Assembly: GCA_026390935.1 (NCBI GenBank)
Contig: JAPLEZ010000149.1
Location: 1-61,991 of the forward strand
Reading direction: 5' to 3'
DNA: 61,991 nucleotides
From: Bacteroidota bacterium
Lineage (GTDB): Bacteria; Bacteroidota; Bacteroidia; Flavobacteriales_C; GCA-002722245
The notes beneath the pieces are model-generated. The model was not told the DNA's origin. It worked only from the letters and a program-made list of their open reading frames with translations, and did not search any database. The position numbers and the translations under genes were made by a program. Shown here piece after piece: positions 1 to 9,322 of this stretch (position 1 is the first letter of the stretch; each line of letters starts with the position of its first letter).

Positions 1-90
1 TCCTAAGGTTAACACAAGTTCTATCGAGTGCCTACGACCACTCGATATCCGTGGGTCTTCTACTTCTTGAAATAGTTCTATTAGGTTCAT
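1..90 (-). CDS. ISAs1 family transposase, N-terminal fragment at window edge
   Basis: Only the first 30 codons are in the window; the ATG is the complement of 88-90. The peptide begins MNLIELFQEVEDPR and continues with an SSGRRHSIELVL segment. This fits the small N-terminal domain of ISAs1/H-repeat DDE transposases (a DPR motif, then RRH and a hydrophobic run). The catalytic DDE domain is not visible. The call rests on this short N-terminal pattern and on the IS-like end just upstream. Confidence 0.6.
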   Translation of the reverse strand, partial: MNLIELFQEVEDPRISSGRRHSIELVLTLG

Positions 91-144
91 ATTTTTGATT
101 TTTTCAAAAATATAAATTTTTGGAATGAATCAGTCCTGCCCAGG
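1..144 (-). mobile_element. Insertion sequence end, ISAs1-like (partial)
   Basis: The window opens inside an insertion sequence that continues to the left. Minus-strand translation of 90-1 gives the start of an ISAs1-type transposase. About 30-50 bp upstream of its ATG, at 121-144, the minus strand reads CCTGGGCAGGACTGATTCAT, which I take as the terminal inverted repeat. Its partner lies outside the window, so the exact boundary and the target duplication cannot be confirmed. Confidence 0.6.
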
Positions 145-535
145 AAACGGGTCGAATTTAATATAATAATTTGAAAACAAAATGTTTTCAGAAAAAAAAT
201 ATAGGAATTTACAAATCCACTCAAAACGCCATCATTAATCGATAAACCACTTCATGAATTCCTAAATCAAAACCAGAAAACAAAGAAAGAAATGAGAACA
301 CGTTTTAAATATACTTCACAACATTCGTTCTTATACCCCTTCAATTCAATCACTATCATTTCCAAATTATTAAATTACATTGTTGTCTGACAACATTATC
401 TACTGAGCTCTTCAAACTGCTTCTCTGAACAGAAAATTTGCAAGGGAACTTGTATGAATAAACAGCAAATTTTTGCAATTGCAAAACCTCTTAAGTCGCA
501 ACAGGCAGACAGAGCAAACTATAAAGCACATCTAC
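145..535. other. Intergenic stretch with two short perfect palindromes
   Basis: No convincing gene lies between the IS end and the 3' end of the Lrp gene. The DNA is AT-rich. Two short symmetric sites stand out: 381-395 (arms TGTTGTC/GACAACA around one base) and 471-486 (TTTTGCAATTGCAAAA, perfect). Both have the size of a dimeric regulator site, but no downstream plus-strand gene explains them. The stretch may be the remains of a gene displaced by the IS. Confidence 0.4.
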
Positions 536-1000
536 TTAATATTCCAACGGCACTTCTTTAGCATCCTTAATTTTAGAAAGGATCACCATGGAATGCATCT
601 GTCCGATTTCCTCAATTTTGCTGAGGCGATTGGAAATCAATTGTTCGAAGGAAGGAATATCTTTCACCATTATTTTTACCAGATAATCGGCATTACCAGT
701 AATCTGATAGCACTCCATAATTTCTGGAATGTCGTTGATTTTCGATTTAAATCCGGCAATGGCGTTGTCGATCTGACGGGTCAATGAAATGGAGATAAAA
801 GCCTGAATACCCAGACCTAGCTTCTGTTCATTTACACAAGCATGATAGCTGGCAATAAAGCCCGAGCTTTCTAACTTTTTTACTCTTTCTAAGGTTGGAG
901 CTGGGGAGAGTCCAATATCCTGACTCAATTGCAAATTGGTGATGCGCCCATCCTTTTGCAGGGCACGTAAAATTTTCAAATCGATTTTGTCTAGTTTCAT
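536..1000 (-). CDS. Lrp/AsnC family transcriptional regulator
   Basis: A 154-residue protein, the normal length for the family. Residues 1-60 form a winged helix-turn-helix, with recognition around 22-42 (TNLQLSQDIGLSPAPTLERV). Residues 65-140 form the ligand-binding RAM domain, including the NADYLVKIMVKD segment. Such proteins are octamers or dimers that sense amino acids and regulate amino-acid metabolism or transport. No amino-acid gene adjoins it, so its regulon cannot be inferred. A possible -7 box lies 29 bp upstream of the ATG. The gene is transcribed in the same direction as hemW but is separated from it by 52 bp. Confidence 0.93.
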   Translation of the reverse strand: MKLDKIDLKILRALQKDGRITNLQLSQDIGLSPAPTLERVKKLESSGFIASYHACVNEQKLGLGIQAFISISLTRQIDNAIAGFKSKINDIPEIMECYQITGNADYLVKIMVKDIPSFEQLISNRLSKIEEIGQMHSMVILSKIKDAKEVPLEY

Positions 1001-1028
1001 TTTCTTATGATTTGGATCCCCAGTCCTA

Positions 1029-1036
1029 CAAAAATA
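1029..1036 (-). promoter_or_regulatory. Candidate -7 box (TATTTTTG) for the Lrp gene
   Basis: Minus strand TATTTTTG matches the Bacteroidota sigma-A -7 consensus TAnnTTTG and lies 28 bp before the Lrp-family ATG. A TTG (complement of 1062-1064) about 25 bp upstream is further than the usual -33 spacing, so the call is tentative. Confidence 0.35.
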
Positions 1037-1052
1037 GAAGAATAAATAGATT

Positions 1053-2183
1053 TTACTCTTTCAACATAAATAAATCAGAAGTGATCTTGTCGGCAATGAA
1101 TTTCCCCTCCTCGCTAAGTGTATATTTTCCGTCAAAAAATAAAACTTTTCCATGTTCCAAATAGGTTTGAATCTCTTTATGGAAAGTATCTCTACAGTTT
1201 GCACCGAAAGTCAAAAGATCTTGCTCTTCCACGCCCCAAATAGTGCGCAAGCGAGTAAGCACGTATTCATTGTAAGCGGTGTCGGCAGAAATTTCTTCTT
1301 TCTCAAAAGGCACAACACTTTTTTCAATACTATCCATATAACGCAGGTTATTGGCCACATTCCAGTAGCGATTGGCGCCGTCAAACGAATGAGCAGAAGG
1401 ACCAATTCCCAAATATTTTTTTCCCTTCCAGTAAGATGAATTGTGTTTGGATTCATGCGCCGGTAAAGAAAAATTAGAGATTTCGTAATGGATATATCCT
1501 GCAGATTTTAATGCGTCCTGTAGCATCTTAAAATGTTGTATGCTTTGCTCGTCGTCAATCTTTAAAGCTTTTCCCTTAGCAATTTGATGACTCAGTGCAG
1601 TTCCAGCCTCCACCGTCATGGAATAAGAAGATATATGTTGAACACCCAACTCAATGGCTTTTTTTAAATTGAATTGCCATTTTTCTTCTGTTAATCCTGG
1701 AAAACCATATATCAAATCAATGCTAATGTTATCAATACCTTCAGCTCTTGCTAACGCAACGCAATCCAACGCTTGCTGCGCGTTGTGCGCCCTGTTCATA
1801 TATCGCAAATCTTCGGCAAAGAAAGATTGAATGCCTATGCTTAGGCGGTTGATTCCGGCAGAACGAAGCGCTCTTATCTGCTCTATATTCAAATCATCTG
1901 GATTGGCTTCTAAAGTTATTTCCTGAATTTGTGATGTATCAAAAAAGCGATGTATAGTATTTAAAATTGAGGTAAGTTCCTCGCCGGAAAGCAAGGATGG
2001 CGTTCCACCTCCGAAATAAATGGTATGAATTGGATCGTTGAAAAATTCCTTTTGCAATTCGATTTCTTTACTGATAGCAGCCAACATTCTTTCTCTATAA
2101 CCCTTGAAAGTGGTGGAAAAATGGAAATCGCAATAATGACAGCTTTGCTTACAAAAAGGGATATGGATGTAAATTCCGGGCAT
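1053..2183 (-). CDS. hemW: Radical SAM heme chaperone HemW
   Basis: A 376-residue radical SAM protein. The FeS cluster motif is at C11-x3-C15-x2-C18, followed by D-F rather than the fourth cysteine of true oxygen-independent coproporphyrinogen oxidase (HemN). That points to HemW, a heme chaperone that binds heme and passes it to cytochromes. The GGGTPS SAM-binding motif is near residue 60, and the family motif HNSSYW lies near residue 243. The C-terminal HemN_C-type domain is present and the length is normal. The gene is cytoplasmic and probably transcribed alone: a 285-bp gap holding a repeat separates it from the upstream kinase gene. Confidence 0.92.
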   Translation of the reverse strand: MPGIYIHIPFCKQSCHYCDFHFSTTFKGYRERMLAAISKEIELQKEFFNDPIHTIYFGGGTPSLLSGEELTSILNTIHRFFDTSQIQEITLEANPDDLNIEQIRALRSAGINRLSIGIQSFFAEDLRYMNRAHNAQQALDCVALARAEGIDNISIDLIYGFPGLTEEKWQFNLKKAIELGVQHISSYSMTVEAGTALSHQIAKGKALKIDDEQSIQHFKMLQDALKSAGYIHYEISNFSLPAHESKHNSSYWKGKKYLGIGPSAHSFDGANRYWNVANNLRYMDSIEKSVVPFEKEEISADTAYNEYVLTRLRTIWGVEEQDLLTFGANCRDTFHKEIQTYLEHGKVLFFDGKYTLSEEGKFIADKITSDLFMLKE

Positions 2184-2248
2184 GATTCAAAGGTAGTTTT
2201 TTCTTAATACTTAAAGATAAATCCCTCTGCCAACACACAACAATTCCT

Positions 2249-2466
2249 TCACACTCTCCCTTTTTTCAAAGGGAGATGTCCCATACTCATAAATACCAGG
2301 GAATGGTCACTAACTTCGTGCGAGGGCCCGAGCCAAGATGCGGGCCGGCGGTGGCGGGAGAAAAATCGTAGGCCGAAAGGCCGTAGGGATTTTTCGACGT
2401 GCGGTGGAAGCATATCTTGGCTCTTGATTTTTTGTTACTTTTTCATCAAGGAAAAAGTAAAAAGAA
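2249..2466. repeat. Dispersed structured repeat, copy A
   Basis: Shares extended similarity with 18445-18678, in the same orientation. It has three nested or adjacent hairpins. The first has TCTCCCTTT/AAAGGGAGA arms near 2254-2275. The second is an outer pair, GAGCCAAGAT (2330-2339) with ATCTTGGCTC (2414-2423), enclosing a GC-rich core with aggccgaaaggcc. The third is a perfect 10-bp stem, 2435-2444 with 2451-2460, around the loop ATCAAG. It fills the gap between the sensor kinase gene and hemW. No protein is convincingly encoded. Confidence 0.8.
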
Positions 2467-2468
2467 GG

Positions 2469-3626
2469 TTATTTCTTCAACATCACTCTGAAAGTACTTC
2501 CCTTCCCAACTTCCGATTCCTTCACAAATATTTTTCCTTTATGGTAATACTCCACAATTCGTTTGGCCAACGATAAGCCCAAGCCCCAACCGCGAGTTTT
2601 AGTAGTAAATCCCGGACGGAAAATTCTTTTGAAATCCGACGAATTCACTCCTTTACCCGTATCTACAAAATCAATAAAAACATGCTTGTCTTTAGCACTG
2701 ATAATGACTTTCAAGCTGCCCTCCCCTTCCATTGCATCTACAGCATTTTTAAATAAATTCTCTATCACCCACTCAAACAAGGGCTGATTCAAAGGAACCA
2801 TTTGCTGTTCATCACATTGCACCAATAACTCCAATTCCACCTTTTTTGAAACGCGCGATTTTAAATAATGCAAGGACTGCTCCACCACACTTTTTATTTG
2901 GAGAGGCAACAGCACCGGAGTGGCGCCAATCTTAGAAAATCGCTGGGTAACGGTTTCCAGCCGGTTGATGTCTTTTTCTATTTCCAAACTAGTAGCTTCA
3001 TCCAAACCGGTAGATTTTAAGTACTCCAACCAGCCCATTAATGAAGATAGCGGCGTTCCCAGCTGATGCGCGGTTTCCTTTGCCATTCCCACCCAAACCT
3101 GATTTTGCTCGGCATTTCTGCTAGAAGAAAATGCCAAATACGACACCAAAATAAAAATGGCAATAACAGTCAATTGCGCATAAGGATAATACCTCAACTG
3201 TGTAAGCAACAAAGAATCTTTGTAATAAATGTAATTGAAATGATGATCGGTTAAAGGGATCACAATTGGTTCATGATCGGCCTTCATTTCCAAAAGCTCC
3301 TCTTTTAAATAATCGGGACTGTTCAATGCTTTCAAAGAATCCACATTTCGCCACGAAACAATTTCACCCTTTTGATTGGTTAAAATAACTGGAACGGTGG
3401 TGTTGTTTTGGACTACCGTATTGAACAAAAAACTGATCTCACTCATCGTGGTTTCCATGCTCGTCAATCTCTTGGTGCCTTCGGCCCACAACTTCACCTT
3501 CTTTTCTTCTTCCTTGGATAATTTGTCTACCAATTTTTCGGTATACCATAACGACAAAACAGCGATGCCCAGAGCCACTGTGAGTAGCGTAATTTTCCAA
3601 ATTTGTTTGCGGTAATAAATATTCAT
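2469..3626 (-). CDS. Membrane sensor histidine kinase
   Basis: A 385-residue sensor kinase. Transmembrane segments at about residues 12-28 and 150-168 enclose a roughly 120-residue extracytoplasmic region. The cytoplasmic part has a HisKA-like dimerisation helix with the phospho-acceptor H187 in AKETAHQLGTPLSS. A HATPase_c domain follows, with the N box near NLFKNAVDAM, then DTGKGV and GWGLGLSLAKRI. No HAMP domain is obvious and no response regulator adjoins it, so it is an orphan kinase here. The start codon lies 15 nt after the AsmA-like gene stop, suggesting co-transcription. The stimulus is unknown. Confidence 0.9.
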   Translation of the reverse strand: MNIYYRKQIWKITLLTVALGIAVLSLWYTEKLVDKLSKEEEKKVKLWAEGTKRLTSMETTMSEISFLFNTVVQNNTTVPVILTNQKGEIVSWRNVDSLKALNSPDYLKEELLEMKADHEPIVIPLTDHHFNYIYYKDSLLLTQLRYYPYAQLTVIAIFILVSYLAFSSSRNAEQNQVWVGMAKETAHQLGTPLSSLMGWLEYLKSTGLDEATSLEIEKDINRLETVTQRFSKIGATPVLLPLQIKSVVEQSLHYLKSRVSKKVELELLVQCDEQQMVPLNQPLFEWVIENLFKNAVDAMEGEGSLKVIISAKDKHVFIDFVDTGKGVNSSDFKRIFRPGFTTKTRGWGLGLSLAKRIVEYYHKGKIFVKESEVGKGSTFRVMLKK

Positions 3627-3641
3627 CGAAAGCTTTTTGCG

Positions 3642-6209
3642 TTAATTATCGTCCCACTGCACATCAAAACGCGAATTATCCTCTACTTGTTTTTTATCGT
3701 CTTTCTTTTCTTCCTTTTTTTCTTCTTTTTTAGAACCGAATTCCTTCTTAAATGCTTCCTTGAATTTTTCTTTTTCTTTCTCCATTTTGGTTTTTGCCAA
3801 ATCCTTTCTCACTGCCTTATCATAGCCAAACTCAGGATTATCAGTGGTTCCTTTCATATAAAAAGGAATGGTTTCGCTGATATCTTCTTCTTCTTCCACA
3901 AACTCATTGTCGCGTTTTTTCTTGCTTTTATAAGCCTTCATCAACTCCGAACTTTTTATTTTAAAATGATAATCGATGGCCATATCAAAAGTATGTTCTC
4001 CTGAAATTTCCAGGTTGAGCGCCGAAGATTTGATGACCATATTTGGAATAACTATCACTCGTTTTTCAATTTTAATGTCATTTTCCAAAGTAGAAAAAGA
4101 AAGATTTCCTAAATCGTTGAACTTCATTTTATACTCTTTAGATAAAAACTCATCTAACTCCAACATTGATGGAAACTCAATCAATTTACCATTTTCAATT
4201 TTAACATGAGCCAGCGTATACATCTTCGCCATATCAATATTTAAAGCCGAATCCGACTCCGCTTTAAAATGAATATCACTGCTTAAAATTCCTTCAATGT
4301 GTTTGTCCATGATGAAATCTTGCGAAAAGTTTTCAAACTGAGAAAACAACTTTTTAACGTTGATTTTTTCCAAATTTCCATTGCACTCAAAAACGATTTT
4401 GTTGGCACTTTCAATCGCAATAGATCCACTCACTTTAGCTTTTCCATCACTGGTTTTACAAGTGAATTCGGGCAAATTGAGCACTTGATCTGCCAGCGTT
4501 GCCGATCCTTTCACATCACTAGCTTCAAACTTCCTGAAAATAAATTTCCCAATATCGAACTTCAATCCCAGTTCCGTATTTTCAGGGAAAGTCAATTTAT
4601 AATCATCGTCGGATGAAGATTCGCTTTCCGACAAAAATTCATTCATGTTGAATTGATTGGAATGCACGGATGCGGTCATTTTAAATTTCGATTGTCCGAG
4701 CAAAAACAAAAACACATCGGGCACTTTACCCTGAATCATAAAATCGGTGGAATTGGCAAATCCTGCTATACTGTCCACCATAAAATCACGGTTGTTAAAA
4801 CTTATTTTGCCTCTGATTTCCTTGTATTGATTGGGGTCTTCCAGCAACTTCACGTTCACGTTGGAGAACGAAATTTCCCCGTCGGATTTAAACAACTGTA
4901 AATATTTAAGGTCTTTTTCAATAAAAATATCAGCGAGTTTACCTTGAAAATTGAAGGTAGTATGCGTTCTTCCCGACATGTCCTCCACCTTCGCAATTTT
5001 TATTTTGTTGTGCAAATCCTCTAACAAAACATCGGCTTCGCCTTTGAGGCGGATGTAAGGATTTTTTAATTCCGACAACTCAATTTCACCCTTGATATAG
5101 CTGTCGCCAAACTTCATCAAATACTCTTTAATGCTGATAAAATGCGGGTTAATTAAACTTTCGCCATTGTAAAAATAATGTCCTTTGATTTGCAAATTAT
5201 CTAAAGTGATATCATCTTCCGGCAATAGAAAACTAAGGTCTTTGGATGCAAATTCAATTTTAACATCTGGCGAACGAACCACGTCGCTTTTGTTAGTGAT
5301 GGCAATCTTCAAGCTCGTTTCACCACCAGGTTTTAATGGAGTGATCTCTTCCAGATACGAAGCAGGAAAAAGAGTCAACAAATCCTCCACATTCACTGTT
5401 TCAGTTTCGGCTTTGAAATCAAAATGCAATCCATCCTTTTTATCCTGAATGCTGCCATTGCTGCTCACTAATATTTTTCCATCCAAGTCAAGTTCCATTT
5501 CACGAATCTTGAACAAATCTGTATCGAAATAAAAGAATCCTCCTTTTAAATGATGATCGATTTCAATGTCTTTTTCAAAAAGAAAATCATCATTTTTCAA
5601 TTTCTTCAACATCAAATTTCCTTCAGAAGCAAAGCTGATATTGTTCTCATTGAATACAGGATACAAATCAATTTTTTCGAGCAAAAATGAATATTTGCTT
5701 TCGGCATCTTCATTGAAATAGGAAAATAAAACATTGTCCAGATTGATCATCGTTAAATTGATCTGTACATTGGATTCTTCATCGGGATTTTCTTCAGCGC
5801 TTTCCTTCCAGATGTAAAAATTGGCTTTATCGTTTTCTTCGTAACCAACGTTTAATTCACCGTCCTGCACATCAATAGCATCCACCTCAAAATTGCTGGT
5901 GAACACAGAAAACATATCAAAAAGCAAATAGAGTTTTTTTACTTTCAACAAATTCGGTGCACCCTTTTTAATTCCAGGAACAGTAATGTTGTTGATTTCA
6001 ACAGACGCATCGGGAAACTTTGAAAAGAGAGAGAAGTGCACATCAGCGTCGTCCACTTTAATGTCGCGTGAAAGATTTTTACGAAGTTCTTTCATCACCA
6101 CACCTTTCACCTCATCTTGATAAACAGTACCAATGATAACGCCGGTAATAATGAAAAGGAGAATTAATCCTAAAACAATCAGACCCGCTATTTTGAGTTT
6201 TCTTTTCAC
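3642..6209 (-). CDS. AsmA-like family membrane protein
   Basis: An 855-residue protein with one N-terminal transmembrane helix (about residues 7-29) and a long periplasmic region rich in beta strands, with the DADVHFSLFSKFPDASVEI pattern typical of AsmA-like proteins. Proteins of this type (AsmA, TamB, YhdP relatives) are thought to bridge the envelope and carry phospholipids or assist outer-membrane assembly. The C-terminal 75 residues are very highly charged, dominated by Lys and Glu, and end in a D-rich tail. It is the upstream partner of the sensor kinase and follows the pseudouridine synthase by 16 nt, so the three genes may be one transcript. The exact substrate cannot be told. Confidence 0.85.
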   Translation of the reverse strand: MKRKLKIAGLIVLGLILLFIITGVIIGTVYQDEVKGVVMKELRKNLSRDIKVDDADVHFSLFSKFPDASVEINNITVPGIKKGAPNLLKVKKLYLLFDMFSVFTSNFEVDAIDVQDGELNVGYEENDKANFYIWKESAEENPDEESNVQINLTMINLDNVLFSYFNEDAESKYSFLLEKIDLYPVFNENNISFASEGNLMLKKLKNDDFLFEKDIEIDHHLKGGFFYFDTDLFKIREMELDLDGKILVSSNGSIQDKKDGLHFDFKAETETVNVEDLLTLFPASYLEEITPLKPGGETSLKIAITNKSDVVRSPDVKIEFASKDLSFLLPEDDITLDNLQIKGHYFYNGESLINPHFISIKEYLMKFGDSYIKGEIELSELKNPYIRLKGEADVLLEDLHNKIKIAKVEDMSGRTHTTFNFQGKLADIFIEKDLKYLQLFKSDGEISFSNVNVKLLEDPNQYKEIRGKISFNNRDFMVDSIAGFANSTDFMIQGKVPDVFLFLLGQSKFKMTASVHSNQFNMNEFLSESESSSDDDYKLTFPENTELGLKFDIGKFIFRKFEASDVKGSATLADQVLNLPEFTCKTSDGKAKVSGSIAIESANKIVFECNGNLEKINVKKLFSQFENFSQDFIMDKHIEGILSSDIHFKAESDSALNIDMAKMYTLAHVKIENGKLIEFPSMLELDEFLSKEYKMKFNDLGNLSFSTLENDIKIEKRVIVIPNMVIKSSALNLEISGEHTFDMAIDYHFKIKSSELMKAYKSKKKRDNEFVEEEEDISETIPFYMKGTTDNPEFGYDKAVRKDLAKTKMEKEKEKFKEAFKKEFGSKKEEKKEEKKDDKKQVEDNSRFDVQWDDN

Positions 6210-6225
6210 GAAAAAAGGATGTTTT

Positions 6226-7215
6226 TTATCCCAGCATTTTCAAAAACCTAACCTCGTTTTCTGTCAGAAATCTCCATTTACCGCGTGGCAAATCCTTTTT
6301 GGTCAATCCCGCAAAGTACACCCTATCCAACTTCAAAACATTGTAATTAAAGTGTTCGAATATTCTTCTCACAATACGGTTACGACCCGAATGTATTTCA
6401 ATGCCCAGTTCTTTTTTATTTTCCTTGTTCGCATATTCCAGCGCATCCGGCTTTATAAAACCGTCTTCCAAAGTGATTCCTTCGGTGATGGATTTGAAAT
6501 GATCTACATCAATCCCTCGGTGCAGCTCAACATGGTAGATCTTTTTTACAAGATGTTTAGGATGCAATAATTTTTGAGTGAGTTCGCCATCGTTGGTAAA
6601 CAAAAGCACTCCGGTAGTCATCCTATCCAAACGCCCCACAGGATAAACCCTAAATTTTCCCACACCTTTTAACAATTCCATAACTGTACGGCGATTTTGC
6701 GGATCGTCGGAAGTAGTTACAAAATCCTTTGGTTTATTGAGCAAAACATAAATGTTCTTTTCTGGTTTTAAAGTCTCTTTTCCGTATTGCACCTTATCGG
6801 TCGCCAATACTTTGGTTCCCACTTCTGTCACCACTTTACCGTTTACAGAAACAGCACCAACTCTGATGAGTTCATCGGCTTCACGGCGGGAACAAACCCC
6901 AGCATTAGAAATGTATTTATTCAAACGGATAAACCCGTCGTCCTCCTTATAAGTCTCAGGTTTAGAAACCAATTTCTTTTTAACCACCCTTTGAAAGGGT
7001 TTTGAATATTGCTTTTCCTCACCAGCTGGTTTTGCAGGCTTCTCCGATTTATCTTTTGTTTTTGTAGGTGCAGGCTTTTCTGGTTTCTTAAACTTGAATC
7101 CTTTTTTTTCTACCGCAGGTTTTGCTTTGCGGGAAAAACTTGCGCTTTCTCTTTTTTCTGCAGGCTTTCTGCCTCTGTTTCTTCCTTTTCCGGAAGCATC
7201 TCTTTCTGTGGCCAT
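6226..7215 (-). CDS. rluB: RsuA/RluB-family rRNA pseudouridine synthase with basic N-terminal extension
   Basis: A 329-residue protein. Residues 1-90 are a low-complexity Lys/Pro/Arg-rich extension, likely disordered and RNA-binding. An S4 RNA-binding domain follows at about 95-140 (RLNKYISNAGVCSRREADEL). The catalytic domain begins near 155, with the nucleophile D197 in VYPVGRLDRMTTG. The family isomerises a uridine in 16S or 23S rRNA; the RluB/E/F/RsuA type cannot be settled by eye, and RluB-like is the best guess. It lies in a minus-strand run with the AsmA-like gene. Confidence 0.88.
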   Translation of the reverse strand: MATERDASGKGRNRGRKPAEKRESASFSRKAKPAVEKKGFKFKKPEKPAPTKTKDKSEKPAKPAGEEKQYSKPFQRVVKKKLVSKPETYKEDDGFIRLNKYISNAGVCSRREADELIRVGAVSVNGKVVTEVGTKVLATDKVQYGKETLKPEKNIYVLLNKPKDFVTTSDDPQNRRTVMELLKGVGKFRVYPVGRLDRMTTGVLLFTNDGELTQKLLHPKHLVKKIYHVELHRGIDVDHFKSITEGITLEDGFIKPDALEYANKENKKELGIEIHSGRNRIVRRIFEHFNYNVLKLDRVYFAGLTKKDLPRGKWRFLTENEVRFLKMLG

Positions 7216-7262
7216 ATCTTCAATTTGAAGTAAAAATACAATATTGTTCTGAGAAGCAAGCG

Positions 7263-8837
7263 TTAGCGCAACTGGCGTAACACATAGGCGATGTGCCTGT
7301 CGTTTTGAAGCAAAACTTTATAATAAGCATTACTGTCCCATGCGCTTTTTGCAATTACGGCATTTACCTCTTTAAGGATAAAGGCTTGAGAAGCAGCATT
7401 CAAAGGCGATTTAAGCAATTGGGATTGAACGAGATGACGCTGTACATATTTTTTAATATCCATTTGCATTAGTCCCGATGCCATAAATTTTTCAGGAGTG
7501 AGAGCCTTCAATTCTTTTTTATGATCAAGATAATATTGCAATGCCATTTTACGAATAAAATCATCTTCGTATAAAATCGCAATTTCTTCCATCATTAAGG
7601 TAGTGTCCTCATGCATTACAACATCAGGAAGCACTCCACCACAGGCATACACCTTGCGTTTGTTTTTAGTAAAAAACACTTTTGTTGTATCGGTTTTGCT
7701 TTCATCAAAGCGCAGGGTGCTATAGTCCTCATATTCCACACCTTTGTAATCTCTTTGTATGCATCGGCCGGAAGGGGTGTAATAGCGAGAAACGGTGAGA
7801 CGCATTTGTCCGCCATCCGACAAAGGGAAAACTTCTTGCACCAAACCTTTACCAAAGGTGCGTTCTCCTATGAGTAAACCCCTGTCATTGTCTTGAATGG
7901 CACCTGCAAAAATTTCACTGGCCGATGCCGATTCACTGTTGATGAGTACAAAAACCTTTGCTTTTTCAAATTGTCCTTTTTCAGTAGCAAACATTTTCTT
8001 TTCCTTATGCTGCCTGTCGTCTGTGTAAACCACAAGCTCATCGGCCTTTAAAAATTCATCGGCCAAATCAATGCAAGTGTTCAAATAACCGCCTCCGTTG
8101 TTACGCAAATCAATAATAACATTTTTCACTTTCGGATTGGAATAAGGATAACTCGCTTTCATTTCCTGAATAGTGTTTTCAGCAAAGTCGGAAATCCTAA
8201 AATAAGCAGTTGCAGAATCTAACATATATGCCGCATCCACACTATGAATAGGGATTTCGGCCCTTGTGATGGAAAAAGTTAAGAGTTGAGCTTCTCCCTT
8301 TCTCCACACGGAAATATTCACTGTACTTCCTCTTTTGCCTCGTAATTTTTTAATGATGTCCTCGGATTTGATCCCAAGGCCTGCGATATTTTTTCCTTCT
8401 ACTTTTAAAATTTTATCTCCAGGCTGCAAACCAACTTTCTCTGATGGTCCGCCAATAATGGGTTTTACTACTACAACAGTATCATCAAACATGGTGAACT
8501 CCATTCCTATTCCTTCAAAACTTCCTTTAAGGGACTCGTTCATTTTTTCCACCATGGAAGCTGGAACATACACAGAGTGCGGATCCAATTGCTTTAACAA
8601 ATCATTGATTCCTTTTTGAGCAATTTTTGTCACGTCCACCGAATCCACATAATTATCTTTCACCAGCTCCAGCATTTCTGCGAGATTATATATTTCATTG
8701 GCCAGAGAATCGGAACGAGAAGAACCACCAAGAGAAGAAGAAACTCCTGCTGGCAGAGACTTTCCTACATAGATCCCCACAATTAAAGTGATGGCAATGT
8801 AAATAGGGAAATAATATATTTTTGAAAATCTACTCAT
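7263..8837 (-). CDS. S41 family C-terminal processing peptidase
   Basis: A 524-residue protease with an N-terminal signal anchor (about residues 8-26), placing it in the periplasm. A PDZ domain covers about 105-190 (GIGMEFTMFDD, then GDKILKVEGKNI). The catalytic core follows with S305 in ESASASEIF and K330 in TFGKG; their 25-residue spacing matches the Ser-Lys dyad of E. coli Prc. A C-terminal helical extension follows. It degrades or trims exported proteins. Its start codon region overlaps the end of the dCMP deaminase gene by 8 nt, so the two are translationally linked. Confidence 0.93.
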   Translation of the reverse strand: MSRFSKIYYFPIYIAITLIVGIYVGKSLPAGVSSSLGGSSRSDSLANEIYNLAEMLELVKDNYVDSVDVTKIAQKGINDLLKQLDPHSVYVPASMVEKMNESLKGSFEGIGMEFTMFDDTVVVVKPIIGGPSEKVGLQPGDKILKVEGKNIAGLGIKSEDIIKKLRGKRGSTVNISVWRKGEAQLLTFSITRAEIPIHSVDAAYMLDSATAYFRISDFAENTIQEMKASYPYSNPKVKNVIIDLRNNGGGYLNTCIDLADEFLKADELVVYTDDRQHKEKKMFATEKGQFEKAKVFVLINSESASASEIFAGAIQDNDRGLLIGERTFGKGLVQEVFPLSDGGQMRLTVSRYYTPSGRCIQRDYKGVEYEDYSTLRFDESKTDTTKVFFTKNKRKVYACGGVLPDVVMHEDTTLMMEEIAILYEDDFIRKMALQYYLDHKKELKALTPEKFMASGLMQMDIKKYVQRHLVQSQLLKSPLNAASQAFILKEVNAVIAKSAWDSNAYYKVLLQNDRHIAYVLRQLR

Positions 8838-9288
8838 TCTCCAAAACCGGAATGTGAGTAATTTGAATATCTGATTTAGAAAGAAAGGCGATGCCTTCGT
8901 CGTCTTTGTATGCGTTCATGTACACTACGCGCTTTATTCCAGCTTGTAAAATCAGTTTACTGCAATCTTTACAAGGAGACAAGGTAATGTACAAAGTTGC
9001 GCCCTCACCGCTGTTGGTAGATTTGGCCAATTTCAAAATCGCGTTAGCTTCGGCATGCAGCACGTACCAATGCGTTTCGTTGTTATCGTTTTCGCAACAA
9101 TTGTCGAAACCCGACGGGGTACCATTGTATCCGTCGCTGATGATCATTCCATTTTTAACAATGATGGCACCAACTTGCTTTCGGGTGCAATGCGATAATC
9201 TGGCCCATTCAATGGCCATTTTCAGATAAGCAACATCGTAACGGTGCTGTTTTAAATGGTTTTCGTAAGTGAGCGCATTTTCATTCAT
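8830..9288 (-). CDS. dCMP/cytidine deaminase family zinc enzyme
   Basis: A 152-residue deaminase. The zinc ligands and proton shuttle are clear: H78-A-E80 (VLHAEANAIL) and C106-x2-C109 (SPCKDC). The GYNGTPSGFDNC segment near residue 53 is characteristic of dCMP deaminases (ComEB/DCTD type) rather than of tRNA adenosine or free cytidine deaminases. It would convert dCMP to dUMP for thymidylate synthesis, which fits the dUTPase gene elsewhere in this window. It overlaps the downstream S41 protease gene by 8 nt. Confidence 0.9.
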   Translation of the reverse strand: MNENALTYENHLKQHRYDVAYLKMAIEWARLSHCTRKQVGAIIVKNGMIISDGYNGTPSGFDNCCENDNNETHWYVLHAEANAILKLAKSTNSGEGATLYITLSPCKDCSKLILQAGIKRVVYMNAYKDDEGIAFLSKSDIQITHIPVLENE

Positions 9289-9322
9289 GAGGCAAAGATA
9301 GAATTTCCTGAAAAAGGATACT

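Noticed and set aside
1053-2183. Oxygen-independent coproporphyrinogen oxidase HemN
   Set aside because: The cluster motif has F after the third Cys region rather than the extra Cys, and the HNxxYW motif points to HemW.
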